From Desmodesmus armatus (lineage: Eukaryota > Chlorophyta > Chlorophyceae > Sphaeropleales > Scenedesmaceae), in assembly GCA_007449985.2 (NCBI GenBank), contig VIIQ02000899.1, positions 67,001 to 131,000 of the forward strand: a stretch of 64,000 nt of DNA. The letters are read 5' to 3'. The notes below the pieces were generated by a model. That model searched no databases. It was not told where the DNA came from and was given only the letters and a program-made list of their open reading frames with translations. Position 1 is the stretch's first letter. Each line of letters starts with the position of its first letter. A program made the position numbers and the translations under genes. Positions 32,078 to 44,110 of the stretch are shown here, piece after piece.

Positions 32078-33849
32078 ACCGAGAGTGCTGCTTGGCCGTG
32101 GAAGCTGGTCCTGTTACACCCAACGGGGCAGAATGTCCTGTGTATACACAGCACCTGTGTGAAAAGCGGGCTTGCAGTGCAGCAGCCACATGTGCCGCCA
32201 GCACAGGTGCTTGTTCTGTTTCATGCACACTAGGCCGGCAATTGGACTGGTACAGCTATCTCTGGAATGCTGGTTGTGTGGTTTGCCTTTTGCTGGGAGT
32301 GCTGTGGGTGTTTTGGGCTGCTGTAGTAATGGTATTGACTGTTGACTGTTTGAGTAGTCAATGGCACCACTGGCTGGAAGGATGTGCCCACTCAGAGGAA
32401 CCAGGCCATCTTGCCGCACACCAAGGCCCTGGGCTCATCTTGGATGAGTCATCCATGTCACTTACAAGTTGAGAAGTACTTGAGATGAGTTGACGTCAAC
32501 TGCATCAACGCTGGGTACCTTATAGGCCTTTTCGAGTTGCCAAACAAAACAAGCTGTTGCTCATGCACAACGACACATCATTAAATGCCCATGCACAACC
32601 CCATTGAAGTGAGCATGTGGCAGGCGATATACGCAGTCACATGCATAACGAACTGCGCACACCATCACGTGAGCACTGCATGCCATGCGGTAACCTTTGC
32701 ATGAACACCACAAGTTGCCCGTAGTGGGACACGCCAAGCCACAAGACAAAGCTGCATTTGCCATGTTGTTGCCGGCTGTACGTGCCTCAAGCAGCAGCAC
32801 ACCAGTGTGCACTGCAGGTTTGGAAGGGCCATGGATGACATGAAGAGCAAGTGCCTTGCTGCCCTGACCCATCTGGATCCTCTACTCCTCTACAGAGTGA
32901 AAAGGCTGATATGCACCAGCAAGCCCAGCAATTAGGCCACACACATAACCCCATTCCTGTCCTGCCTGCGCACCCCATTTCAGGGCACGCCAAAGCAATA
33001 ACAGCCACTGGCAGTGCACCCACAATGACAAAAATCATCCCATCTTAGAGATCTCTAAGGTGCATTTTCAAGAACACAAGTTTCATCCCTTAGGCAATGG
33101 CCCTGTGGTGCCAGTGGATCAACACCACATGGTGTCCGGGCAGGTATTACCTGGCACATCAGCACAAGTGTTGTTGGGAACCCGTCACCCACTATGTACA
33201 GTCAAAGCACAAACAACACTGCAGGACTGTTGGCAGTCCTGCAGATCTTCATGAGGAGGCTGAATGCGGGGATGACAAGTGCCAGACAATGACAAAGCCA
33301 GCACGTGGGGGCCAGTTGTCCCACCAAGCAACCACTGCGGATGAGAGAGGCTTCCAAGGCAAAACAGACCAGCAGAATCCCAGTTGAGCTAATCACGATG
33401 CGACACACACAGGATGACAGCCAGCACAAACCACCCAAGGAGACCTTGCCAGCTGGTACCTAAACCCTAAACCCTAAACACCATCCGGCACCCTCTCCCG
33501 TCTCCACTCAAGAAGCCTTGGCAGCAGGTTGCCACCTGCTGTAGGTCAGGGGCTGACGCCTAGGTCCCGCGCGCGTTTGACTAATCATCGCTGCTTGCTG
33601 CTACATGCACTGCCCTTCCTGCCGCTACTTAGTCCATGGGATGGCTGCTGGATCTGTGGCCGCAGATGGCCGCCATGGTTGGCAGGACGATCCGATCGTA
33701 AGCCAAATGTTTCAAACCAGCTGCTCTGTGCTGGAGTGACCACCAACTTCCTTGCTGCAGCCCGTCACACAAGCACTGCCTTAAAAAGCGGGAGAAGGCA
33801 TACTAAGCTCATTGGGACCGCTGCAGCTGAGGATGGTAGCTGTCCTGCA
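32078..33849. other. 3' UTR of hslV and unassigned stretch
   Basis: The first 450 bases are probably hslV 3' UTR (also copied at 40 kb). On the minus strand two hydrophobic open frames, near 32900-33038 (MIFVIVGALPVAVIALAC) and 33240-33438 (GILLVCFALEASLIRSG), could be exons of a multi-pass membrane protein, but I find no frame-consistent splice model. The telomere-type tract at 33459 lies just beyond them. Confidence 0.3.
33459..33478 (-). repeat. interstitial telomere-type repeat (CCCTAAA)n
   Basis: CCTAAA followed by two perfect CCCTAAA units, then CACC. Same core as the tract at 9134-9154 but in opposite orientation. Confidence 0.88.
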
Positions 33850-36758
33850 TCAGGTGCGCCTCCGCCGCTTGTTCTTGTTCTGCTTCTGCTGCAGGATGGC
33901 ATCCTTCTGCTGCAGGATGGCATCCATCAGGCCCTGCATCGAACCGTCCACATGCTGCAGCTGCTGCCTGCACATCACCAATAGCAGCGTACGGCAGGAC
34001 AGCGGCAGGACATATCGGTGCTGGTGACTCCAGTCTTGACTGAACGCATGACTGGCCGCAACCCAATACACTTGGCAAGCACATGGCGCATGCAGTACCA
34101 TGCATGCCGCACATCTTACGCACTGCAATCTTCTCTGAGATGAAACCATGAGCCTCTGTGGCGTATCTTCATGCGGTACCACAGATGCTGGCCGAATCGA
34201 GCGTGGTTCAGGGCATCAGATGTTCTGCACATGCAGAAGCCTTCTGCAGAGCCTGGACAACTCTCACCTGTGGTGAGCCAGGTTGTTGAACGCAAAATCC
34301 AGGTGGTGTGGCTCCGTGCACTCCTGTGACAAGCAGCACAAAAGACATGCCACACGTTGGGTCTTGGTTGGTACTGCATCATACTATATACACAGCAAGG
34401 CCTCAGCAGGGTGCACAGCAAGGCGCTATCATTGTGGTGGTTGCGACTGTGATGAGGGACTGTTCTGACCAATTATTGGTCACACGGTGTGGCGCAAGCA
34501 ACAAAGTGCGGCGAGCTGCATCAGCTGTGACTTCACAGAGAGCCTCAACATGCACTGACTTCTTCCCAACCTTTGCTGGGAGTCTCAACACTGTGGATAT
34601 GTTCCCTTGCAAGCATCACTTACCTGGGAGGGGTCCATGCTGTCCAACATAGCCTGCATCTGCTGGAACATCTGGGAGTACTGTGTTGCCACCTGCAATC
34701 CCAGGGCTGCAGTTGCCACACTGCTGTGGGTTGCCAAGATCTCTGGGGCACCAGCTGCAGCTGAGTCAACAGTGCTGTCCTCCTGCGCCCCTGAAGATGA
34801 AGTGGAAGCCTGCATGGGAACACAGACAAGTGTATGAGCAGCAGGAACATGTGTTAGAGCCGTAGTGTCCTGTAGGTGTCAGCAGCCACTTGTTCAATTG
34901 AAAGCACAGCAGCACCAACACCCGGTGGCACGATCAACCTCTACTAATTTGACGGCATCAGGCGGCAGTGCAGGGTTATCACTACTTTTGCCAACACCAG
35001 ACATTGTCCACCCACTCACCTGTGGGTTGCCAGCCAATGCGCGCTTCACTGCCATGCCTGCATTGAGCAATACAACATACACATATGATATATCACAAGC
35101 AAACACTGTGGCACAGCCTGCTGGAAGGCACACATACATGTAGCTCAGAGCTTGCATGCATGAGCACAATCTGTCTGGTTCCCAAAACACTGGTGCTGTG
35201 CTGCTGACAGCCACTCGCTGAGAGCAAATGCATGCATGGCAATCAGTACAGCATGCCAGCACACAAGAATTAAACCCTCACGTGTCTGCCGAGTAGTGCT
35301 GGCCTCGTTGCTGGTTGTAGCTGGCTGTGGGCAGGAGTGTGCGCAACACACAGACGACAGCATGTCAAGATGGACACTGGCGCAGTTGACCGGGTCAACA
35401 TTCACAAGGGCATGGGAGGTACACACACTTTCTGCTGGCCTGCTGACAGCTATGCAGGCCCATAGCTGCACTGCCATCATTGCGCGTGTGCTGACTACCG
35501 CAGGCTGTGCTGTCCTGCAACTCACGCTGGGATCAGCTGCAGTCACACCATTTAACCGCGGCTGCAGCCGCTGCCTCCACCACAGAATCACATGTGCATA
35601 CACGCATGCGCAAGTACAAGCGAACAATACAATGCCCCCAGACAGCTTGCTGTTGGGGAGAAGCACTGGCCCCCGCAGTGCGCTTACTTGTGTGGCACTG
35701 GCAGTGGCACCGGCAGCCCCAGCTGCAGCCTCTGCCTGCAGGACAGGAACAAGGGCGTACCGGCAGCACTTGTAGGCTGTTGAAGCATACATCCACACAA
35801 CTATCAATGTACCCGACTGATTCTCAACACGAGATGTAGCCAGATGAGGCACATGCAGAGGCAGACATGGCAAGACTGGAGCCTGCCTTGCCAGCACGCA
35901 CACACATGGCCGGCTAGCACATGGCCTTGATGGAAGTCATGGTACCACTACAAGACCGCAAGCAATTGTGGTGTGCTGGTGTGCATCGAGCATTGCTGGG
36001 TATGCCATGCACCCTCACAAGCTCATGTTCAACAACCGTCAGCACACGTGCCACACATGGAACCTCTGCTTGATCGCCTTGCCAGGGTGGCCCTTCACTG
36101 ACTTTGGGTTCATACTGTATTCTCGCATTATGTACTGCGCCAGCTCCCGGCAGCAGCCTTGTTCATCTGCCTCCCGCAGCTGCCTGCCCATCTCGTGGCA
36201 GGCACTGTGTGCCACCATGAAGACGTTGCCGTGCTGCTCGCTTGTGGTGTGCAGCTTCATCCAGTAGTAGAACAATACAGCATACACATCGATCATGACG
36301 GTCGTGGAGTCACCTGCGGAAAACGACGGCTGCCGTGAGGATCATCCGACTGCACCATGGGCTGACTGTGCCAACGCTGTGCCCTTGGGTTGGGAAGTGA
36401 GTGCGACACAAGACACCTGCAGGTAGTGCCACTGTTGCTCACTGTTTACATATGTTGCGATGTCCTGGCAAAAGCTTGTGAGGGATTCCTTAGGCTTCTG
36501 CTTCTTGTGCTCCGACAAGGCAGCAACCATGTCTTTTCCCCGCTGCTCCAACTGAGGCTGCAGGTTGCGCCTAGCCTCAGGGTCCCGCAAAGCTTTTTTT
36601 ATTTCTTTGCTCCATATGCTTTGCCCTATACCATCAAAGCTGTCTGACCACAACTTTGGCCGAGCACTGCCTTGCATGTGTCCAGTGTTTTCTGCAGAGT
36701 TGTGCTGGTGCTGTTGTTCAACACGAGGGGAGAGTAGGATTGCAGGAGTACCTTGTTT
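33850..36758 (-). CDS. unrecognised protein with C-terminal coiled coil and basic tail
   Basis: I do not recognise the family. Likely exons: 36758 to 36417 or 36410 (WSDSFDGIGQSIWSKEIKKA then ESLTSFCQDIATYVNSEQQW), 36313 to about 36045 (MIDVYAVLFYYWMKLHTTS, GNVFMVAHSACHEMGRQLRE), a small one near 35732-35685 (Ala-rich), 35057-35020, 34809-34624 (VATQYSQMFQQMQAMLDSMD), 34323-34268 (TEPHHLDFAFNNLAHH) and 33967-33850 (QLQHVDGSMQGLMDAILQQK, then KQNKNKRRRRT and TGA). The last four boundaries are phase-consistent; the middle (35.1-36.0 kb) is not resolved and the 5' end is missing, since the first listed exon begins at a good acceptor rather than at an ATG. The protein looks soluble and helical, with a Met/Gln-rich coiled coil and a basic end that could be a nuclear signal. 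Confidence 0.5.
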
Positions 36759-39700
36759 CTGAAGCAAAAATTGTTGGAGGCATTAATGTTGGCTGGCTCT
36801 CAAACAAGGGTTTGGATGCAACGGTTGCAACGGTCTATAGCATTGACGGGATCGACCACAGGGCGGCAGCTTCCCGTCAACACCAGCACCACAGGGTGTG
36901 AGTGGCACTGACCAACTGCTCTCAGCGAGCTTCTTTCGTCCGCTTTCAGGAAGTGATCAAGTTGAGATCATTGGTGGTGCAGCAGCAGCGGCAGCAGCAG
37001 CACCTGTACAACTGAGGCTCAGCCTGGCTGTGGGGTGAGCTTGATACTTGGACATAGAGGGCGACAGGGGAGCATGTCAGTCCGCAGTTCCCACCGTGAA
37101 AGTGAGTGAACAGTGGGAGCCAGAAGCAGATCAGGGTGGTGCCAGGGTTCCCTAGGGAGGCAGTGCCAGCAGCAGCCAGGCATCCAGCAGCAGAGCATTT
37201 CTTGCCCAGCTTGCGTTCAAGAGCGGACTCAAGCTGCCCTTGCTGCATGCTCTGTGGTGCACCCTGCCACCTTGTGTCATGGCCGGGCTAGGCCTGGCAA
37301 TCCCTTCCTGTCCGACGCGCAGCTGGGGCGTTACAGGACTTTTTCTGGTGTCTGTCTGCCAACGCCTCAATCCAGCTGCAGCAATCACCAGGTTGGCCTA
37401 CGTGCCATGGCTGCCTGATATGCTGTTTCATGCTGTGAATGTGTGCTGTTTGCCATGTCCGACATGACGGTCAGGTGTGTGGGCCTGTGACGGTGTCAAG
37501 GTGGGAGCATAAGGTCAACAGCAGGTACGTGTGTTGGCAGCAGTGGCGTAGGGGTAGGGGTGAAGGGCCCAGGAGGTGGGTGCTGCAGCAAGCACACATG
37601 CAGCACGCAGCATCAGGCACCCAAGACCTGCTGGTGCTGCCTCCGTATGCATCCTGCACTGCCAGCCCTGTCAGGAGGTGGCAAGGCAAACCGTGTGACT
37701 GGGTGGCATGCTGGTATGCAGACGCTTGCGCCTGGAGCAGGGGGTGTGCAGGGATATTGTTGCTTGTGTGTGTGTTCCCTGCTTGCATGCTTGTGTGTCT
37801 AGCTGCTGCCGCCTCCTGCTCCTGTGGTCTTTGGTGGAGGCGTGCCAGGAAGACCTGAACTTTGGGGGGGGGGGGGGGGGGGGTGGTGCAAGCAGCTGGG
37901 GGTGGGGTGTTAAGGGGCATTGTATTGGTTTCAGTGTAGGCTTCACTGTATGTGTCTGACGACTGCCCTTGTTTTGGAAGCCCAACTTTGAAGCACAGTG
38001 CTGTCTTTTACAGGCAGTAGTACTGGTCTTTTGCTATAGCCAGTGGTTGCAACCGCAAGCAGTCCTTGCAGACAACCCTCAAGACATGACACGGATCACA
38101 GCACACAACACACCTTCATATCATGGACCCCATGCTGCCGCTGCAGGTGCAGTTGATGGTGTGTCCAAGCTCGTGCTGCCCTGCCAGCCCACCCTCTATA
38201 CCTCGGCATGACAAGCCCAGGGCCACACCTAGGCAATGCAATGCACATGCCAGCTTGCTGGTGTGCCCCCCCCCCCCACACACACACACAGTGAGTGTAG
38301 GGTGCTTGGCCCGGTCTCTGGTGATCCCATGTCAACAGTGTGTGTACCACGTCTGTGTTGGGACTGGATGGCAGTCCTTCTTTCACCGCAACTCCTGCAG
38401 GGTTGCAGGAGCGCAACTGGGCCTACAGACAATCGCCCGCCCAAGGCTCTGCACACTGCCAGCTGCAAGAGTCAGCTGCACCATGCACGCCTGCATGTGT
38501 GTGCCACATGCTGACCGCCCAGTGCATGTTGACCTGATGCGGTTGCCATGGTTGAGAACATGCTGGGCCTGAGCAAGCGTTGTTGGCATCTCCTGCAGGT
38601 TGAGGGCCCCAGCGGCTGAACCCCAAGGTCCACGTACCCTGCCTGCCTGACAGGTGGCCGCCATGCACCACAGCACGCAGGTGGGCCACAAACAACACCA
38701 CATAGCCACTATGATATGTGTGGCACTGTTTTGGCTGGCAAACACAGCCGTGGCAGTGCCTGCAGCAGCACAGAGGCATCCGTGGTGCGGCAGCAGCTGC
38801 ACGGGCACGAGCGGTGCTGGCAGCAGTGGCAGCTATTACAGCAGCACAGCTTTCACCCATCCAACCAGGCAGACCGCTAGCTAAGCAGGCCCCCTGACAC
38901 CCTCAGCCTGTTGTGCTGGCAGTATGTGCAGAATCGACTGGGGGTCACAAGTTGTGTGTTCCGCCCTTCCCTCCCCCCGCCTGTGTGTGCTGGCCCTGTC
39001 CTTGCGCATTTTGCTTGTACACCTGCAGGAGGGCATGTTTGACTGCAGCAGCTGACGTGGGGCGTGATGATGACATACCCATGCAAAGGTGGGACCATGC
39101 GACGGGCAGTATCACAGAGGGTGGGCGTGGTGTCACACCCGCAGTGTGGGTGGGCGTGGGTGTGTGTGGGGTTTTAGGGGGGGGGGGGCAAGGGGGTTGG
39201 GGAGGGGGCGGCAGGGCCATGGCAGAAATAATCATTGTCGCCTGCAGTGGTGTGATGCAGTCAGGGGCGGGATGTCTATCGTTTGTAGGGGAGGGGGTGT
39301 GAGCCGGATGATTGAAATGCAGGAAGCATGGTCGCAGCATGGGCAGGGGTGATGCAAGGGCAGCATGACTGTGCACCATTACGAGTGTATACACGCACTG
39401 TGATGCAGCTGGCGGTGAGTTGATTGAGTGTCAACATAGACTGCACCCTGAGTGTGTTCGTAGCACAGTCAACAGCATACATGGTGCATGGAGCTGCATT
39501 CAGCTTGATGAATCGAGTTGCTCTGCGCCGTCCTGTACTGTGGCATACTATGCCAAGCTGTACTGTATGTTTTGTGCTATGCCACATTCAATGTAGTACG
39601 GTAGTACCGTGTTGTATCGTACTGCACCATGCCATACCAAACTGCATAGCACTGTACTCTGGACTGTACTGTACTTTTGGGTCCACTTGCCTGCACTGTC

Positions 39701-39959
39701 ATGCACTGCATGCCCCCTCCAGGTGATGCTTCGTGGTGAGCTGGCTCGCAGTGTGTCTCAGCCGGCGGCTAAATGTCTGTGAGCCATCCCAGGCTGTGCT
39801 CAGGACGTCACTTCAGCCGGCGAGTGGCAGTGGGGAGTAGACCAACCCCCATGGAATTCAGCGCTGCTGAGGTGCGTGTGTGGTGCTGTGATGTGCTGGC
39901 TCCCTCTCCACACACTCACACACACAATCAGCTTGATATTTGGTTTTTATGAGATTGAT
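36759..39959. other. unassigned stretch
   Basis: About 3.2 kb in which I support no gene. It probably includes the missing 5' exons of the minus-strand gene (an ATG at 37248 opens QQGQLESALERKLGKK, unproven). On the plus strand 38663-38884 is a short open frame with one hydrophobic segment (ICVALFWLANTAVAV). Poly-G and poly-C runs occur at about 37865, 38270 and 39180. Confidence 0.3.
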
Positions 39960-40560
39960 TTCACAGCTGCTATGCACTGCTTGGACCGCACAAATGTTGG
40001 ACATGGCCGTTCCAAGCCAGTGAGGCATTTCTTTGAATTCAATGCTGCTGCTGCTGCTGCTGCTGCTGTTTGATTACACTGTGATCGTACTGTGTTAACG
40101 TGCAGCAACTGGGTTTGGGAGGTCATCTGATGGCCAGCTGGAGGGTGGAAGCAACCAAGCCAGCAGCAGTAGCAACATTGGCAACAACAGTGGCAGCACT
40201 GCATAGGTCCAGAGTGCTGCTTGGCCGTGAAGGTTGATCCTGTTGCGCCCAAGGGTACAAGATCTGCTGGTGTATATGCAGCGCCTGTGTGTGGAGCGGC
40301 CTTGCAGCGCAGCGGCCGCAGGTGTCGCCAGCACAGGTGCAGCGTGCTGCTGCATGCAGTTGGGGGTGTATGGCGTCCATTCAGGTTGTGCGTGACATGA
40401 CCTAAGAATGCTGTGGGTGTGTTGAGCTGTTGCTGTATTGGTCTGTATCCCTGCCTGTATGGAAACCGTTATTGATGGTATCACTGGCTGAAATTCTCCA
40501 AAGGATGAGCTCACACAAAGAATTACACAAAGCAACAAGGTCATCTCGCCCCACAGTCAG
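39960..40560 (+). pseudogene. broken copy of the hslV last exon and 3' UTR
   Basis: Sequence from about 40103 to 40206 repeats the last hslV exon (31970-32077) with its acceptor, and homology continues through the 3' UTR to about 40560 (shared blocks such as AGAGTGCTGCTTGGCCGTG and CGCCAGCACAGGTGC). Five bases missing after GAGGTCATC create an immediate stop, so the block cannot encode the tail. Weaker similarity precedes the acceptor. No other hslV exon is present, so this is a partial segmental copy 8 kb from its source. Confidence 0.8.
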
Positions 40561-41513
40561 TCATTGCTGCTCTGCCCTGTCCTTCCATCCAAAAAGGGTT
40601 TCAACTACATGATTAATAAGCTGGCAGTCGTTCGATGTCCTTGTACGAAGGCGGGAGATTCTCCTGGGGAGAATCTCCCGCCAATGCTCTCAGACCTGCA
40701 AGTCCATCTAGCTACACCCTGTGCTTGTGATGACTTTGCTTCGTATCTGAACAGGTTTCTGAAAACGCTTTTGTGCACCCAACCAAACTGACGGCCGGCC
40801 CGGCATCCCTGCAGGATACCGTTGAAGTTGCACGCAGACACGCTGTGAAGTTAATCCATCTCGTTCGGCCCTTTGCTGAAGAATTGTATTATTTCAGCAA
40901 GCTTGGAGTTTGCTTGTCACAGATGACTACAGGAGCATTATAGGCGGACTTGTCACTGTCGACATTATGATACTGTGCACCGCCAGGTGACCATACAATT
41001 TATCAGTATCTATCATAATTAAAGTATGATGTTGTAGCAGCTGTGCTCGCCGCCAGGCACCAGTCAATCAAGGACAGCAGTGGATTTGGGGACAGATAAC
41101 AAACACTCCACCCCAGGAAGCCAAGTCAGCTGCTGGCGGCCTTCAGCTGCTGGTGACCTGACGGGTTCCTTCAACCCCAGCTACACTTGGGGTTACCAGC
41201 GTTGCAGTCGCATGCCACGCACCATCACAGCCTGTGGCACATCTCAAGCAAACCGCAAAAGTGCTCAAGTCTTTACTCACTGCCAGTGGTACACAACTGC
41301 TGTCCTGCTGCAACCTGCAGAACGCACCAGAATCCATTTTCAAGGTGACAGTCTTGAGCGTGGCGAAACATCTCTGGCAGTGCCCTGCCAGGGTGTGACA
41401 CCTATCCCGCATCAGAGCAGCCTCCTCTGTATTAGCTGAAGCCCCATCCACCCCAACATTATTCCGTTCGGAACTACCCGCTCCAGCCTGATAGCACCAG
41501 GTAGCTACTCAGC
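40561..41513. other. spacer upstream of desaturase gene
   Basis: Contains the strong hairpin at 40651. No coding sequence supported; it probably carries the desaturase promoter. Confidence 0.4.
40651..40681. repeat. 14-bp perfect inverted repeat, 3-nt loop
   Basis: GCGGGAGATTCTCC (40651-40664), loop TGG, then its exact reverse complement (40668-40681). A very stable hairpin for a non-coding region; no flanking element recognised. Confidence 0.9.
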
Positions 41514-41659
41514 ATGGGTGTCACCACCCACGGCAATCACAAGCAGGCTAGGCACAGACCCAGCAGTGGTGGCTTGACTGTCCCGTCGCGCAGCAGCAGC
41601 AACATTAACTTGGTTGTGACAACCCAGACCAGCAAGAGCTACTCACCAAGCTTCCAGCC

Positions 41660-41709
<50 letters not shown>

Positions 41710-43979
41710 TCGCACGCTCACATGTGGCAGCCTTCGCCCACCCAGACAACTTCCAAGGCGCATGTGCAGTGCTGCTGACTGTTGGTTTGTGGGTCGGAGG
41801 CTTCGCTCTGGGCCGTGTGCTGTTCCAGCCAACACCCCTAAGCACCTTCTGGAGCTGGTTGCTGGCTGCTGCCTGGCTTTTTCTGCGAGTGGGGTCCCAT
41901 GTAAGGGCCTTCACAGTTATGCATGAGGCCGTACACCACTCCTTGTTCACTCATGCATGGATGGATGAGCTGGCGGCAGTGATAAGTGGGCTGCTGATCA
42001 TTCTGGATGCACCTGACTTCAGGAAGACGCACGGTCAGCACCATGCTGTGCTGGGGATGGAGGTGGGTTGAACCGCAAGGCTTGCGCTGCTGTGTGCTGG
42101 GAGGGTGTGTGACGATAGCAGTGACAGCAGCATTTGTGGTGGAAACAGCAGCAATCTGCAGTGGAACTTGTGACTGTCACAGCAGCAACTCAGTCGCATG
42201 GCATGGCAGCAGTCAGTAACAACCCCAGAAGCAGCTGCAGTAGGCCGCTGCAGCGTTCTGTGCTGGGTTGGCAGCAGCATCAGGCACCAAGTATGTGCTA
42301 TGGGTTTTTCAAGTCACTAACAGTCACCAGCGGCTGGTAGCAGTGGCAGCACCATACTGTGCTGGATGTGAGGGTCAGCAGGCGTTTGGAAAGAAGGGGG
42401 GGGTGTTCCCAGGCGGCAGCAACAGCAGCCGCTGCAAAATGCTGATGGCAGCAGCAGGAGCCTGCAACAGCAGCAGCATGTGTAACGGCAGCAGCATGAA
42501 CTGGCGACTTACAGCTGGCTCTGTGTCTGCACTAATCCAGTGCTGTGGCCCTTCCATTGAGGGTAACAGCAGCAGGTTATGAAATGGCAGCTGCCGAAGC
42601 ATCAGTAACAGGTTGGCTGGCTGTGCATTTTGCGCAGACTGCATCATCGTGGAACTGCTGATGCCTAACGAGCTTGATGGTGTGCCACGAGTCTTGTGCT
42701 CTGCACCCTGGCTGGCCAACAATGCTCCATCAGCAGCAGCGCAGCCATGTGAGCAACGCAACCTTTCATGCATACATGTGCCTGCCTGCAGGAGCATGTG
42801 CAGAAGGACCCAGACCTTATGATAATATGGACCACCAAGGAGTGGGCCGCATGGCCCACGGGAGTCAGCAAGTGCCTGGCGCGCATTATGCGCGACCCTG
42901 TGGTGTTCTATACCCTGGTGGCACCTGTGTATGTGCTGCTGCTCAATGCGGCATGGCCCCACAGGGTTGCTCATCAGTCTCTCAAGGGGCGCATGCTGTA
43001 TATCCTGACGCGCACTGTGTTTGTGATGTGCTGGGTGTTTGGGCTGACGACAGTCAGTGGAGGGCGGGCACACTTCCTGGTGAGCTAGAAACGATCGAGG
43101 AGCAGCCGTGAATTGACCCCGCTTTGGCTGAAGTAATTAGGGGATATAAAGCCCTTTTGCCTAGTCGCGTGCAGACAGGCAGTCTTGATCGCAATTAGCA
43201 CAGTAAATGGGGGGACCTTGCGGATCGGAAGGTTGACATTGGCAACGGATTGGGCTGTGATCTGTTCGCCGCGTTTGTTTTGTTTGTCATCATGCCGCGC
43301 AGGCTGAGATGGTAGGAACCTGGATCGCCACCGTCTACGCGATGTTTCTGTTCAGCGTCGAGCACGCCTACGATGGCGTCTATCTGGTGCCGCACTCGGA
43401 CCACAACCGCACACTCGCCGCCGTCGCGGGCTCGTCTTGCCTGTCAATGCCGTGGTGGTGGAAATGGGCAAGCTTCGGTGTGGAATACCATCACGTGCAT
43501 CACCTGAACGCCCGCGTTCCCGGCTACCGGCTCAAGGTGCGCAGGTCGTGCGTGGGCCGGACGCGATCATTCCGCAATCAATGCCGCACTATGCGTGCTG
43601 CCACGCTTGCCTTTGCACATACACAGTGGATCGACTGCAGAAATCCGTACAAAATGGTCAGCCTGCACGCAGAGCAGCCGCTGATGAGACCCAGTTGCAA
43701 GCAGTCTGCATAGCGCGCTCATCGCACAGCAGATGCACATAGTTTTCTACCCGGTAGAACTTGAAATGCGCTCTTGTGCCTGAACATATGCAGGAGTGCC
43801 ATGAGTCTGCCCCTCTAGGCCTGTGGGAGTCACTCGGAGTGCAGACCCTAGGAACGCGAGCTGCCGCACACACACTGCTGCTGTGCCTGTGGGACTCAGA
43901 TGTCCACTGCTATGTGCCCTTCCCTGAGTGGAGGTTCCTGGAGAAGCTGCTGTTACCTGAGAGATACGCACATCACTGA
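41514..43979 (+). CDS. membrane fatty acid desaturase
   Basis: Di-iron membrane desaturases insert double bonds in acyl chains. Four exons, all joined phase 0, give 418 residues: 41514-42062, 42792-43079, 43303-43536, 43794-43979. The three histidine boxes are present: HEAVHH (residues 137-142), HGQHH (173-177) and HHVHH (342-346) within GVEYHHVHHLNARVPGYRLK. Hydrophobic segments lie before box 1 (FWSWLLAAAWLFLRVG), after box 2 (FYTLVAPVYVLLLN, TVFVMCWVFGLTT) and before box 3 (IATVYAMFLFSVEHAY). The first 65 residues are basic/Ser-rich followed by 16-17 Gln, consistent with a transit peptide plus an expanded tract. The short C-terminus (LEKLLLPERYAHH) has no cytochrome b5 domain and no clear ER retrieval motif. 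Regiospecificity cannot be told; 'HHLNARVPxYRL' is of the type seen in delta-12-like and bacterial enzymes. TGTAA at 44482 may end the transcript. Confidence 0.87.
41661..41708 (+). repeat. (CAG)16 tract, coding polyglutamine
   Basis: Sixteen perfect CAG triplets in exon 1 of the desaturase, before the first membrane segment. Confidence 0.95.
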
Positions 43980-44110
43980 AAGCAAGCACACACAGAGGAG
44001 TATCAATGCTGTTGACCAACAGAAAGACCCCATGCTGTCCCTGCCTGTGTTACTTCTGTCAACAACGAAACAGAGGGACTGTCTGTCAAGGTGTGTCGTT
44101 CACCATTAGC

